From: Metellina segmentata
Lineage: Eukaryota; Arthropoda; Arachnida; Araneae; Tetragnathidae
Assembly (NCBI GenBank): GCA_947359465.1
Contig: OX375873.1
Span: 37,296,437 to 37,360,436 of the forward strand
DNA: 64,000 bases
Direction: 5' to 3'
Of the stretch, positions 1 to 10,984 are shown one piece after another (positions within the stretch are counted from its first letter, which is position 1; every line of letters starts with the position of its first letter). A model generated the notes under the pieces. It did no database searches, was not told the DNA's origin, and saw only the letters and a program-made list of their open reading frames with translations. The position numbers and the translations under genes are program-made.

Positions 1-79
<79 letters not shown>
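1..79. repeat. TA dinucleotide microsatellite
   Basis: Uninterrupted TA run after an initial TG; it continues off the left edge of the window. Confidence 0.97.
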
Positions 80-81
<2 letters not shown>

Positions 82-180
82 ATTACCAAAAAAGAAGAAA
101 AATGGTTTGAAAAAAAAAATTCACATTCGTTTCACTTGTAAGCCGACGGATCTATTAACCAAAAATTATATTCCGAAAAT

Positions 181-1240
181 ATATTTAAGCGCAAAACATC
201 CTGACTAAAATCATCGTGGTAAGCATGACAAAAACGAGTTTCCTAATGCTGAAAATCAACCCACACACACATCTCTTGAAAAATAGAATTATCCTTCGCT
301 TCTATGTTTTTAATTTAGTATGTTTCACTTGTAAGCCAATATGACCTGCAAAATAAAACCTATCCCCTAATAACGTTTAAACTGGAAACGGGCTGACTAC
401 TCAAAATGGAATCTTGTTTCCACGTCACGCGCGATAAAAGTTTCAATGCCAAAAGAGTGCAAACAGTCTGAAAATAAAATTTTCTCCTTTGTTTCTGAGA
501 TATTTGTTATTAAATTATTATATTTCATTTGTAAACTGATGCTATGATGTGTATGATAACCTATCCAGTGATAAATTTTAAAATTCAAAACGGACTGACT
601 ACTCAAAAGCAAAAGGAAATCAGCACGTTATGCAATAATAAAGAGTGTTTCTCCAATGCAAAAGGAACAAACATCGCTAGAAATTACATTTTCGTTTCTC
701 AGAAGTACGTTTTTAACTTATACAATGTTTGCCGACGATATCATCTGAAAAATAACCTATCCGTGGAAACTCTTAAAACTGCGAACGGGCTGACTACTCA
801 AAACCGGTGGGAATAAGTTCGTTACGCGTTACAAAAGTGCGTCTTTTCAATTCCAAAAGAACCAACATAGTAGAAAAATTAAATTTCCCCCTGCTTTTCA
901 CAGTACTGCGTTTTTAATCTAGCCGATGATATCATCTGCACAATACCCTATCGCGTGATTACTTTTAAAACTGGAAACGGGCTGACTGCTCAAAAGGAAT
1001 TCTAGTGTCCACGTCACACGATAAAAGCGCGTTTTTTCCATGCCAAAAGAATCAAAATCGCTAGAAAAATTAGATTTACCCCTGCGTTTCACAGTACTGC
1101 GTTTTTAATTTAGCCCCCCGATGATATCATCTGCACAATAACCTATCCCGTGGTAACTTTTAAAACTGGAAACGGGCCGACTATTCAAAAATCTGCGCGT
1201 TACGCACTACAAAAGCGCGTTTTTCCAATGCCAAAGAAGA
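181..1240 (+). repeat. ~195 bp tandem satellite, about five diverged units
   Basis: The block 'CCTATCC..TGATAAC..TTAAAACTGGAAACGGGCTGACTACTCAAAA' (paraphrased; mismatches throughout) recurs near 357, 560, 757, 946 and 1141, a spacing of about 190-205 bp. Each unit also carries a 'GCGCGTTTTTCCAATGCC' stretch and a 'TTCACAGTACTGCG'-like stretch. The small open frames here are by-products of the repeat. A diverged, oppositely oriented relative lies at 24.8-25.3 kb. Confidence 0.85.
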
Positions 1241-1640
1241 GAACCAACTTACTCGACAACCCGAGAAGGAGCAGAAAGAGCACACGCAGCATCGGCGGGA
1301 TCGTTTCCACGTTTCTTCCCATGGCCTCTCCCGAAAACGCTGCCTCTCCCTTCCCGTCTGCAGATCCGACTGCCTCCCGTCCCAGAGATCCCCGCTCTTG
1401 CTCTTCTCTTGCCTCCTCTGCCTCCTCTCACCTGGATCTCACCGCGAAGAGAGAAAAAAGCACCACGCACAGAAAGAAATCGAGGTAGACGTCTTCCGGG
1501 AGGGGGGTGAGGGAACCGAAAGTTAGCGCTCCCCGTTCCGTTTTTCATTGAGACGTTTTCGGCGTTTTTTGGAGCCCGTCCCGTCAGGAGCGATCTCAGA
1601 CCGGGAAGGGGGGGGGGTAGTTAGGGGGGGGGACACAATG
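1241..1640. other. GC-rich, CpG-containing block with G-runs
   Basis: This stretch stands out from the AT-rich surroundings: it is C/T-rich on the + strand from about 1300 to 1440, keeps many CpGs, and ends with long G-runs at about 1606-1632 that could form a G-quadruplex. A 112-codon + frame (1150-1488, Ser/Arg/Pro-rich) and a 99-codon minus frame cross it, but neither resembles a protein I know and the + frame starts in the satellite. It could be a promoter-proximal CpG island, a 5' untranslated exon, or a fragment of a GC-rich repeat. Confidence 0.35.
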
Positions 1641-1715
1641 AGAAAATAAAAAGATAAATGCGGGAATGGTGAAATCGGTCTTATTTTGCCTCCTCAGTGG
1701 GGAAAAATAGCGGAG

Positions 1716-1912
1716 GTTTATTTCTGTAGGCGTGTAGAGGTACTACTGTTTGGGATCGGGGTACGATCAAGTTGTTAGATCTCCTCTCTGAAGAGATTCG
1801 GGGGAAGATTTCGGCCGCAGACAACGCGGAACGTCCTAGTCTGCTTGATTCATGGAGGGAACTGCGATGTAACAAGTGATCTGTTGAAAATAGGGATCGT
1901 GTTTGGAAAATT
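1716..1912 (+). repeat. Interspersed repeat family E, copy 1
   Basis: Related to 5285-5640 and 7015-7400. Shared landmarks in order: GGTACTAC, GATCAAGTTGTT, GAAGATTTC, GATTCATGG, GATGTAACAAGTGA and a GATCGTGTT-like end. Family unknown to me; no coding capacity and no clear terminal repeats. Confidence 0.6.
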
Positions 1913-2085
1913 AAGTCTAACTGTGGGTGTTAGTAATACAAAACGCAAAGTGAATAAAAATAAATGGTTTTTGGACTGCTTTCGTCACCTGAAGCCACGA
2001 AAGGGAATTTTCAGAGTATTAAAGCAAACACTGACCAAATGTGAAGATTTTAATTACGCTATCCAAAAAAATGACTAATATGATA

Positions 2086-3396
2086 CGGCCAGGGTCTACC
2101 TTAACCTTTAGACTATGGCCGGTACATCAGTTGTACCTTGATCGCGCCAAGAAAGAATTTAGACTACGGCCAGTACAGCAGTTTACCTTAATCGTGCCAA
2201 AAAAGAATTTAGACTACGGCTAGTAGTGCAGTTTTATCTTGAAAGTTATAAGAATCGCATCGATAAAGAATTTAGACTACGGCTAGTAGTGCAGTTTTAT
2301 CTTGAAAGTTATAAGAATCGCATCGATAAAGAATTTAGACTACGACCACAATTCAGCAGTTGTACCTTGATCGTGCGAAGAAAGAATTTTGACTACGGCT
2401 AGTAGAGCAGTTGTAGGTTGAAAGTTATAAGAATCGCGCCAACGAAGAATTTAGACTACGGCCGGTGCAACAGTTGTACATTGTTATAAGAATCGCGCCA
2501 AGAAAGAATTAAGACTACAGCCAGTACAACAGTTGTAACTTGATCTTGCCAAGAATGAAATTTGACTGCGACCAGTACAGCAGTTGTACCTTGATCGTTC
2601 CAAGATAGAATTTAGACTACGGCTAGTAGAACAGTTGTACCTTGAAAGTTATAAGAATCGCGCCAAGGAAGAATTTAGACTACGGCCAGTACAGCAGTTT
2701 ACCTTAATCGTGCCAAGAAAGAATTTAGACTACGGCTAGCAGTGCAGTTGTATCTTGAAAGTTATAAGAATCGCATCGATAAAGAATTTAGATTACGACC
2801 AATTCAGCAGTTGTACCTTGATCGTGCGAAGAAAGAATTTTGACTACGGCTAGTAGAGCAGTTGTACGTTGAAAGTTATAAGAATCGCGCCAACGAAGAA
2901 TTTAGACTACGGCCGGTGCAACAGTTGAACATTGTTATAAGAATCGCGCCAAGAAAGAATTAAGACTACAGCCAGTACAGCAGTTGTAACTTGATCTTGC
3001 CAAGAATGAAATTTGACTACGACCAGTACAGCAGTTGTACCTTGATCGTGCCAAGAAAGAATTTAGACTACGGCCAGTACAGCAGTTTACCTTAATCGTA
3101 CCAAGAAAGAATTTAGACTACGGCTAGTAGAGCAGTTGTATCTTGAAAGTTATAAGAATCGCACCGATAAAGAATTTAGACTACGGCCGGTACAACAGTT
3201 GTACATTGTTATAAGAATCACGCCAAGAAAGAATTAAAACTACAGCCAGTACAACAGTTGTACCTTGATCTTGCCAAGAATGAAATTTGACTGCGACCAG
3301 TACAGCAGTTGTACCTTGATCGTGCCAAGATAGAATTTAGACTACGGCCGGTACAACAGTGTTACATTGAAAGTTATAAAAATCGCGCTAAGAAGG
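2086..3396 (+). repeat. 51/63 bp minisatellite with higher-order structure
   Basis: Tandem units built on 'GAATTTAGACTACGGCCAGT' followed by 'ACAGCAGTTGTACCTTGATC' and 'GTGCCAAGAAA' (51 bp). A longer variant (63 bp) has TTGAAAGTTATAAGAATCGC in place of the TTGATCGTG part. Short and long units form a larger block of about 451 bp: the marker TTTTGACTACGGCTAGTAGA recurs at 2387 and 2838. The right flank (ATATGTATAGCTATTGTCAAA) is shared with the second locus at 45.46-45.78 kb. Confidence 0.9.
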
Positions 3397-3449
3397 AATC
3401 GACCCAGTTATATGTATAGCTATTGTCAAAAGGTTAAATTTCCTGGTGG

Positions 3450-4190
3450 TCATCTTGACTAACCAATCATCCTATTGCAAATCGGAATTCTTTTTCAGGA
3501 ATTTTTATAGACGAAGTGCTGAGAGAAATATCGTATTCGAAAAACATACCAAGTGACGTCACGTTCCGAATACGACATGTTTCACGGCAGGAACATTACC
3601 GCCACCTACGTTTAGTTTAACAGAAAATGCAAATATATGAATTACAAGAAGAAAAAGAAAAAAGATCGTGCTAATGATTCCGCCAATTTGCGATCAGCTG
3701 TTCTTAGTGGCCTGTACTTTATTTGGAAGCAATTGGTTAAAATGAATTGGTACCGTTCACAGCGCAAACTTTCAAATTCTGCATAGTGTGTTCCTGTTAG
3801 AATCATTATAGCCTATTGAATTCAATTCGCTAAAAATATTTATCCCTAGGTCTTTTAAAAGCGGACTATTATTTATTTGAAAATTTCGTAACGTTCCACA
3901 CACTGTCTCAATTATTGCAAAATTGTATGGGAATACTTTCCTAACACAGTTAGTGGCTTAGCATGTGCGGCATTAATGGGATACCTGTTTACATGTTGAG
4001 CATCTCAAGAATAGTCAAAGAAAAAACGCTAATCGTTACACCTAAACTTAAGAATGCCTCACGAGAGAAATTATTACATTCTTACAAATTTTAAAGCTTC
4101 GAATATGCTATAAACACTTACTATGTTTTAGTATCCAATTTATATTTGAAGAATGCATCTCAAGGATAAATCTTCTTTAGGTGTGTACTG
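3450..4190. other. No recognisable feature
   Basis: AT-rich sequence without long frames, tandem structure or terminal repeats that I could recognise. Confidence 0.5.
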
Positions 4191-4204
4191 GCATTAAAAC
4201 CTCG

Positions 4205-4345
4205 AGGTACTCAAGTGGCCTTTTCTCCTTTCATTTCTACCTTTCTATTCTTTAATTTTCCTCCATCCCATTCGTTGCCCGACGTGTTTGGCACAGCTTG
4301 GCCAAATATGGCCCTTGCGCCATTAAATCGGAAAACAACCAGCTA
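4205..4345 (+). repeat. SINE family B fragment (3' part)
   Basis: Pyrimidine-rich body (CTTTCATTTCTACCTTTC) ending in the family tail GGCCAAATATGGCCCTTGCG plus CCATTAAA. The same tail recurs near 7470, 15230, 17695, 27720 and 57395. The open frames here on both strands are not genes. Confidence 0.6.
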
Positions 4346-4838
4346 ATTAAATTATATTTGGTCACTAAAATTAAAAGTGCAAATTTAAACAAGTCAAATA
4401 ATTTCAGACTTCCTAAATCATACATGATAAAAGATCCGATCATCTTCCCATTGCATACATCGATATCTCAGCTCAAATGTGAAACAACCAAAAAATATTG
4501 CCTCGGTGATTATTCACAAAACAGATGGAACAACATGCCTTTTGATTTTGTGTATTCCTCTATCACATATTTTGGTGTAATAACTACATAGCATTCAAAT
4601 ATCGAGTTGTTTCTCTTTGGAACTGGCAACCAATCGCTTTAGTAATCGTATCGTACACTTAACTCAACTAAAATTTTTTTTGACTTGTTACCCTTTTGAA
4701 CCCCTTGCATGAGAACCCTAAAAAACTAAAATTATCCATCTTGTCCTAATCTTGTGTGGATCCCTTCACATGAAATAGACGGAGTATGTGTTTTCAGTTT
4801 CATACAATTGCTTCCGGTTGTTTGGTTTAAAGATCTAT

Positions 4839-5018
4839 CTCACGTAGTCGTGGTGTGGAAGTTAGGAGAGTTGTGTGCCAGGGGGGTCAGGTATTATCTC
4901 GTCATCTGGTAGAAGTTTCAAATTACGTGATGTTGTCCTCGGCTCTTTCCCTTGAGGACTGATCTCGTCCCGTAGCTAACAGCCCGTTGTGGTGCTCCAG
5001 TGTATTAATTAAAATATC
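4839..5018 (+). repeat. SINE family A fragment
   Basis: Diverged internal and 3' part of the tRNA-derived SINE best seen at 59515-59840: TGGTGTGGAAG, TCGTCATCTG, TTCAAATTACG, GATGTTGTCCTCGG, CCCTTGAGGACTGATC and AGCCCGTTGTGGTGCTCCAG are in the expected order. Confidence 0.8.
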
Positions 5019-5284
5019 TACTTGACTTTAAGATCTGTTACATGATTGAGGAAAAAACACTAGTTTTAATATGGGGCAAATTATTGATAGGTTTAAGTGA
5101 TTATCCTGCGTGTTTGAAAACACGTCTTCGCTCCGATACCCAATTGGCCCAATGTGGTTCGTAAGACCACCTTACTTACCCTTCTGAGATCTCACGACAG
5201 GGACTCTGTTCACACGTTTTGTCTATTTCATTGTAGGTCGATGATGCTTCAATGTACCTCTACCATAGCTCTTAAATTATCGAA

Positions 5285-5640
5285 TACGGAAGGTGTGTTG
5301 AGGTACTATATTTTAAGGAGTAAGGGATTGAAGGAAGATGAAGTTGGTTATCGTGCCTTTCGTCGCTGATTAGATCTGAGAGCAGATTTCAGCTTTAAGG
5401 ACACAGATAGGATGATAATCACGCTCTCAACGTCCATTATTCATGGGCAGCATTGTATCAATGAGATGTAACAAGTGAACTGTTGAATACGTGGATCATA
5501 TTCCGAAGCTTTAAAGAAAGTTGAGGTTGTTATGAATAATTCTATATTTCTTGATGATAAAAAGTTTTTTCAACCATCTTTTACCACTCCAAGACATTCT
5601 TGTTTGTACGATGTCTGGGGGTAATGCACACCAAAGAAAA
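5285..5640 (+). repeat. Interspersed repeat family E, copy 2
   Basis: Shares with 7015-7400: ATCGAATACGG..GGTGTG, GGTACTA, TCGTGCCTTTC, GCTGA, AAGGACACAGATGGGATGA-like, CACGCTCTCAACGT, TTCATGGG, GTATCAATG, ATGTAACAAGTGAACTGTT, and further on CCAAGACATTC followed by a GTACGATGTCTGG-like segment. Confidence 0.65.
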
Positions 5641-5781
5641 GAGAACTCAAAGAAAGAATCGCTCTAATCATGAGAAAACATTTGCCATCTTCTTATCAGT
5701 GCTGTTTTCGTTTCATAAGTACCATATAATTAGTTTAACAAATTAATACCATCCACAAACTGATTTCTAAACAGCTTTCTC

Positions 5782-6112
5782 TATTCTAAATAGATGTTAG
5801 CCTCTAGATCGTAAGGTTCCTGTTTCGAATCCGGGTATAGGCATGAATATTTGTAAGCGTATGGTGTAGAGGCGGCTGGTGCACCTTATCTGTCGTGGCC
5901 GAAAGTCTTCACGTTGGGTTGGCGTGGAAGTTTGGAGAGTGGGGTGCCAGCTCAGGTGTTGCTTCGTCATCTGACCGTGGTTCAAAATTACGAGGTGTTG
6001 TCCTCGGATCTTTCCCTCAGGGGACTGATCCCGGACCGTCGTCAATAGCCCGTTGTGTCGCTCTAGTACGACGTTTACTAAAATTACCATTACCATTACC
6101 TATTCTAAATAG
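5782..6112 (+). repeat. SINE family A copy with 12 bp target duplication
   Basis: tRNA-derived SINE lacking its first ~28 bp (starts at TGTTAGCCTCTAGATC), with a B-box-like TTTCGAATCCGGG, the family body and a 3' tail of ATTACC repeats. It is flanked by perfect 12 bp copies of TATTCTAAATAG (5782-5793 and 6101-6112), a target-site duplication of LINE-mediated type. The duplicated sequence is part of the 19 bp minisatellite unit that follows. Confidence 0.9.
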
Positions 6113-6729
6113 CCTTCTCTAGTCTAAATTGCCTGTTCTAGTCTAAGTAGCTTTCCCTAGTCTAAATAGCCTTCTCTATTCTAAATAGCCTTCTCTAATC
6201 TAAATAGCCTTTTCTAGTCCAAAAAGCCTTTTCTAGTCCAAATAGCCTTTTCTAGTCCAAATAGCTTTTTCTAGTCTAAATAGCCTTCTCTAGTCTTTTC
6301 TAGTCTAGATAGCCTTTTCTAGTCTGAATAGCCCTTTCTACTCTAAATAGCCTTTTCTAGTCTGAATAGCCCTTTCTACTCTAAATAGCCTTTTATATTC
6401 TAAATAGCCTTTTCTAGTATAAATAGCCTTTTCTAGTCCAAATAGCCTTTCTAGTATAAATAGTCTTCTCTAGTCTAAATAGCCTTCTCTAGTCTAAATA
6501 GCCTACTCTATTCTAAATGGCCTTCTCTAGTCTAAATAGCCTTCTCTATTCTAAATAACCTTCTCTATTCTAAATAGCCTTCTCTAGTCTAAATAGCCTT
6601 TTCTAGTCCATATAGCCTTTTCTAGTCTAAATAGCCTTTTCTAGTCTAAATAGCCTTTTCTAGTCTAAATAGCCTTTTCTAGTCTAAATAGCCTTTTCTA
6701 GTCTAAATAGCCTTCTCTAGTCTAAATAA
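6101..6729 (+). repeat. 19 bp minisatellite, about 33 units
   Basis: Tandem TCTAGTCTAAATAGCCTTC and variants (CTTTT, TAGTCC, TATTCT). One and a half to two degenerate units also lie left of the SINE (5765-5793), so the SINE sits at the edge of the array. Confidence 0.95.
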
Positions 6730-7014
6730 TCGTAGTGCAAAAAACTGACCAACATATCAAACCGATACCATCAAGACACGAAATTTTCAAACAACGAATA
6801 GTACATTCCTCATAGAATTATAATTGTTTATTCTTGATAAATTTGAAACGAAATACAATTTTATACCTCTCAATATATTTTAAAGCATCAAAACCAATAC
6901 TTTATTTTATTCTATATAAAATTTATTTTAAGATTCAATAAAAAGTATCTTATCAACTATCCGATGATCTCTGTGCATAGATTGTTACAGGATATTTTAA
7001 ACCTATCCTAAATT

Positions 7015-7400
7015 TATTGAATACGGTTTAGGTGTGTAGTGGTACTACCTTTAGGGAATTGTGATTTTAGCGGCGATCAAGTTGTTGTCGTGCCTTTCCT
7101 TGCTGAGAAGATTCGAGTGAAGATTTCCCCGCTCTAAGGACACAGATGGGATGAGAAGCACGCTCTCAACGTATATGATTCATGGGGTGTATTGCATCAA
7201 TGGATGTAACTAGTGAACTGTTAAAAATGTGAGGTCGTGTTCCGAAACTTAAAAAGCCAGTAGATGGTGCTTTAACTCCATATGGCAAATCTCGTAACAG
7301 CTTGAAGATAAATGTTTTCCTGAATAATTTTTGTCACCTCTAGACATTCCATATCGCATGATATCTAAGGATACTATCTTATACTTTTTCTCTCATTCTT
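7015..7400 (+). repeat. Interspersed repeat family E, copy 3
   Basis: Collinear with 5285-5640 (TTGAATACGG, GTGGTACTAC, GTCGTGCCTTTCC, AAGGACACAGATGGGATGA, CACGCTCTCAACGT, ATGTAACTAGTGAACTGTT, then CACCTCTAGACATTC). A short piece of its 3' end may recur at 11625-11690. Confidence 0.65.
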
Positions 7401-7520
7401 TCTTGAGTGTATTTCTCTCCCTTCTGTACCAGTAAAACTTTAATAGTGTGTATGACGTTAGCTTGAGTAGCTTGGCTAAATATGGCTCTTGCATTATAAA
7501 AACCCAATAAACCAACCATT
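7379..7520 (+). repeat. SINE family B fragment (3' part)
   Basis: CTCATTCTTTCTTGAGTGTATT body and the tail GCTTGGCTAAATATGGCTCTTGC followed by AACCCAATAAACCAACC (tail split here for length). Joins directly onto repeat family E. Confidence 0.55.
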
Positions 7521-7878
7521 GTATAGTTTACGTCAAGTAACAATAAGTTGAAGAAAACTTCACGGCAGCTATTGTTTGAGATTGAATGTTTATCAATTTG
7601 CAATATGTACTGCCTTACTTTTTTAGTAACCTGTGTTTTATTTGGAGAATTGATTCCATCCATGACCCGAGTATAAATAATTACTTATATTTATTCTGAT
7701 ACACACTACCTATCTCATACTGGTATTTCTTATAACAATATTCTCAGTAAATTTTTCTTCTCTGTATCGGTAAAATCGTCTGCAAACTTTTATCAAATAT
7801 TTTTACAACTTATATAAACATGCGGCAACAATCGAGGATTTATTTAATTTTATCGTCTGAAAATAAATTTATTCGTAA
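7521..7878. other. No recognisable feature
   Basis: AT-rich; a 94-codon minus frame at 7379-7663 overlaps the SINE tail and is not convincing. Confidence 0.5.
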
Positions 7879-9549
7879 TTAGCACCCGACCTTACTCGGT
7901 TTGTCTTGGTTTACTCTAAATTGAAGAGATAATCAAAATATATAATGACTTAAGTTTCTTGTAGAAAAAAAGATATTTTAATACCTTTCGCCATCTTTAT
8001 AATTTCTACAACTTACTTTGGACACAAATCCTACACATGCATATCCATTCATGTAATACATTTCTTATACATCGCACCCTTGCTGTATGACAAAGCTACA
8101 AAATGACGAAAGGTGACACTTAAGTTACTTCTACAAAAGACGATTTTGAGGGAGATTGGAAAATTCCCTTTCTTAAGTTCTTTTCATGATCAACTCAATT
8201 AAAAAAATTACGATATACGGCGAGCGCACTCGCACTCATAGTCAACAAAACAATATTTTTTTACTTGTGGCACTCTTGCATCCGGTATGTGACATTGTGA
8301 AATTTTGCAATCTTCTCCTGTCATTGTGACAACGAATTTTTTAATGTTTGAAAAATTCTAGTTAGGATGTTTTATACATTATTATTCTTTCAATAACGGT
8401 ATTATTCTTTCAATAACGGCATTATTCTTTCAATAACGGTAAAATTCTTTCAATAACGGCATTATTCTTTCAATAACGGCATTATTCTTTCAATAACGGC
8501 ATTATTCTTTAAATAACGGCATTATTCTTTCTATAATGGCCTAACTACTCTTAAAATTTACTTTAAATTTATTCTGACTTACCTGCCATTTTCGAATTGA
8601 GTAGAATACTTTGTGGTGGTGTTGCGTGTGATGAAAAAGAAACACAATTGATTAAAATAATAAATATTTAAAACAGAAAACAGCAAATTAAAACAAATTA
8701 AAAGATGTCGGAAAAAATTGTTCTAAAGATATTAATTTGTGATTCATTTTCATCTCTTGATCTCGCACAGTTGCCACAACTTACTACTAAAAGTGCACAA
8801 AATTTAGAAATGTGAAATTAATTCAGAGCGAAAGAAACAGAAAATATCACTGCTCGCGCGATCTTGTTCATTCCCGTTCGTTGAAAAATGTCGTTTGTCC
8901 CAAATATTCGGAAATAGTTTTCATTGCGCAAAGAACAAAAATAGGACTCGAAATAAATTAAATATCAGAGCTTAAATTCCATAAATTTTTTTTTTGAAGA
9001 ATAATTATTTTTTAGCAGTACTGGTAAAGCAATCGAAGTAATCGTTTTTTTCAATATACATTCCAATTTTTCCAAAACTACCAAATTATGGTAGATTAAA
9101 GTATACTTACTCAGGGGTTTTAGCATGAAACTCAACTAAATATAACAATAAAGAAATGTTTAATATTGAATTCACTTAACTAATAGATAATGTATAAAAT
9201 AAAACACATTGCAATCAAATATCTGGAATAAAATTCATATGATGCCTACACAAACACATAATCACAAAATCGAACATAGAACAGAAAGACGGATAGACAG
9301 ACTTTCACAACCAATTCCACTCACTAAATGAAGATATGTACTCACTGTATGCAAATTTCCATGAAAATATATTAAACCGTGTGGACGTGTATAGGGAACA
9401 TACAGACAGACAGACATATGGACAGACAGACACCAAACGCGAAAGAGGCGGATTTGGCATCAGAAGGGTCCAAAACGGATAGAAAACTTGAAATGGGTCG
9501 AAAATATTGAATGTACAAAAAAAAAACACTCCATTCTTATTTATATAGA
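7879..9549 (-). mobile_element. Non-autonomous Helitron, family H1, copy 1 (1671 bp)
   Basis: Read on the minus strand it starts TCTATATAAATAAGAATGG (5' TC) and ends with a hairpin-like ACCGAGTAAGGTCGGG followed by CTAA. It lies between a host A and T, the Helitron insertion rule. It is collinear over its whole length with 53614-55161. No Rep/helicase coding is visible, so it would depend on an autonomous partner. It carries eight 20 bp tandem units at 8381-8540. Ends were placed by comparing the two copies and the TC/CTRR rule. Confidence 0.85.
8381..8540 (+). repeat. 20 bp minisatellite inside Helitron H1 (8 units)
   Basis: ATTATTCTTTCAATAACGGC repeated eight times with few changes. The copy at 54119-54160 has only two units, so the array length differs between the two Helitron insertions. 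Confidence 0.95.
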
Positions 9550-9584
9550 TAAGAGAAGAATTTTCACTTCGTTGATTTTCCAAA

Positions 9585-9860
9585 ATGTCGAATGTAACTG
9601 AGCAAAAAACAAGTATTACATTTTGTTTCCGAATTGGAATTTCAAACACATTTGAAATGAATGGAGCAAAAAGCTTTTACAGACTTTTTTTAAAAGTATT
9701 TATGAAAAACAACAGTATTCGAATGGCATAAAAAGTTTAAAGAAGGTACATAATCCGTCGTGGAAGATTCGTGATCTGGTAGATCATCCACTTCGACTCA
9801 TGATCAACATGTCAAGCAGGTCAAAGAATTAATGCTTAGTGATCGTCGTTTAATATTATT
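9585..9860 (+). pseudogene. Mariner transposase relic, N-terminal part
   Basis: DNA transposase of the mariner (DD34D) group. From ATG at 9585 the translation begins MSNVTEQKTSITFCFRIG, matching the usual start of irritans-like transposases (a run ending IKFCFKLGK in the family). After frameshifts one can read FEWHKKFKEG-like and STSTHDQHVKQVKELM-like segments ending DRRL. The frame then stops abruptly at the boundary of the Helitron at 9866. The C-terminal part resumes at about 10985. Non-functional: frameshifted and interrupted. Confidence 0.75.
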
Positions 9861-9865
9861 AGACA

Positions 9866-10977
9866 CTAGCCAATGTGTGGCCAGCACCGCGGTACCCGTG
9901 ACAGTTCATTCAAGGTCAGGTGTGACACGACTGCTCGCTGATGCTTGCAACCCCCGGTGATTGCTTCGTATTCCCATTTGGTTTGTTTCGCAAACGAAGT
10001 CCACGGATTCCGTGATGGCCTCGATGAGTCTGTTATCTCTAATATTATAAAAGGAAGCGTTTGTTTGTTTGGGGGCCGCAAAATCCTGATGATTCTATGG
10101 CACTTACAGCAATGAGATTTGGCACACAGGTACTTCCATTAATTTGCAATTTTTGGGTCGCGGCGAATTTTAAAATTCAATCAAGAAGATTTTGAAATGA
10201 AATTAATAGTTTTTTTCTCCATCGCTTTTTCAAACGCGGAGAACTTTTTCTACCCGTATGACCTTGCAGTTAGGGTTTGGAAACATGTTAAGTTTTTTTC
10301 ATCCGCAGAACGCGAAGAAAAAAATCTTTTTTTTTCCATTTTCGCTTTGATTTTGCGCGGACGAATAAATTTCCAGCCAGACGATAAATCTTTCAACTGA
10401 TTTAGTTCTTTTTTCTATATCCTAGACCTTTAAAGATGGAGTAAAAATTTCAACGCATTTTAAATCTGCTGAAAATTTCAGTTTTGATTGATACCTAAAA
10501 ATGAGATTTTCTTTAAATAAATAATTTTTTAATTGAATATATCTTCAACAGATTTGAAATCTACCGAAAATTTTACACCAGATTAATTACTACCTTACAC
10601 CACGGGAACGGGCAACGCCGGGCTAGACATGCAGTGGCTAGTCAACAATATATATCAAAACACGCTAGAATCGGAAAACTTGCCATGGTTCCAAAGGCAA
10701 ATTCCGACGAAAAACGCTTGTGACGTCAGCGGTCGAAATTTTCAAAATCCGCTCTCTTCTTCTTTCTGAAGTTACATTTCGGAGAGAAGAAAGAATGGTG
10801 AAAAACACTAACAAATTCATTTAAAAACGTTCTAGATAAAATTATAAAATTCGGGGGCGATACAAAAATTGCACAAAGTTTGGACTACCTATGTGCCCTA
10901 TTTCATTATAGTAAGTGCCATAGATTCGTCAAGACGTTTCGTACAGTACACAAACACTTTCTTTTATAATAGTATAG
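9866..10977 (-). mobile_element. Helitron (Helentron-like) inserted in mariner
   Basis: On the minus strand the 5' end reads CTATACTATTATAAAAGAAAG with GTGTTTGTGT after it, resembling the Helentron start TACTAATATTATAAAG..GTTTGTTTG. The 3' end reads GGGTACCGCGGTGCTGGCC and finishes with CTAG before T. It interrupts the mariner relic, and is itself interrupted by the + oriented copy at 10036-10626. The first base or two of the 5' end is uncertain. Confidence 0.65.
10036..10626 (+). mobile_element. Helentron-like non-autonomous element (591 bp), nested
   Basis: Starts A|TCTCTAATATTATAAAAGG, followed by GCGTTTGTTTGTTTGGGGG and a TTCTATGGCACTTACAGCAA motif, and ends CGGGCAACGCCGGGCTAG, a very typical Helitron/Helentron 3' end. 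The flanking base after CTAG is A, not T, so that site may have mutated. The TATGGCACTTAC motif also occurs on the minus strand of the surrounding element near 10910, showing the two are relatives. Confidence 0.8.
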
Positions 10978-10984
10978 TTTATTG

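Noticed and set aside
9866..10081. 71-codon minus frame as a gene
   Set aside because: Lies wholly within the 3' end of a Helitron.
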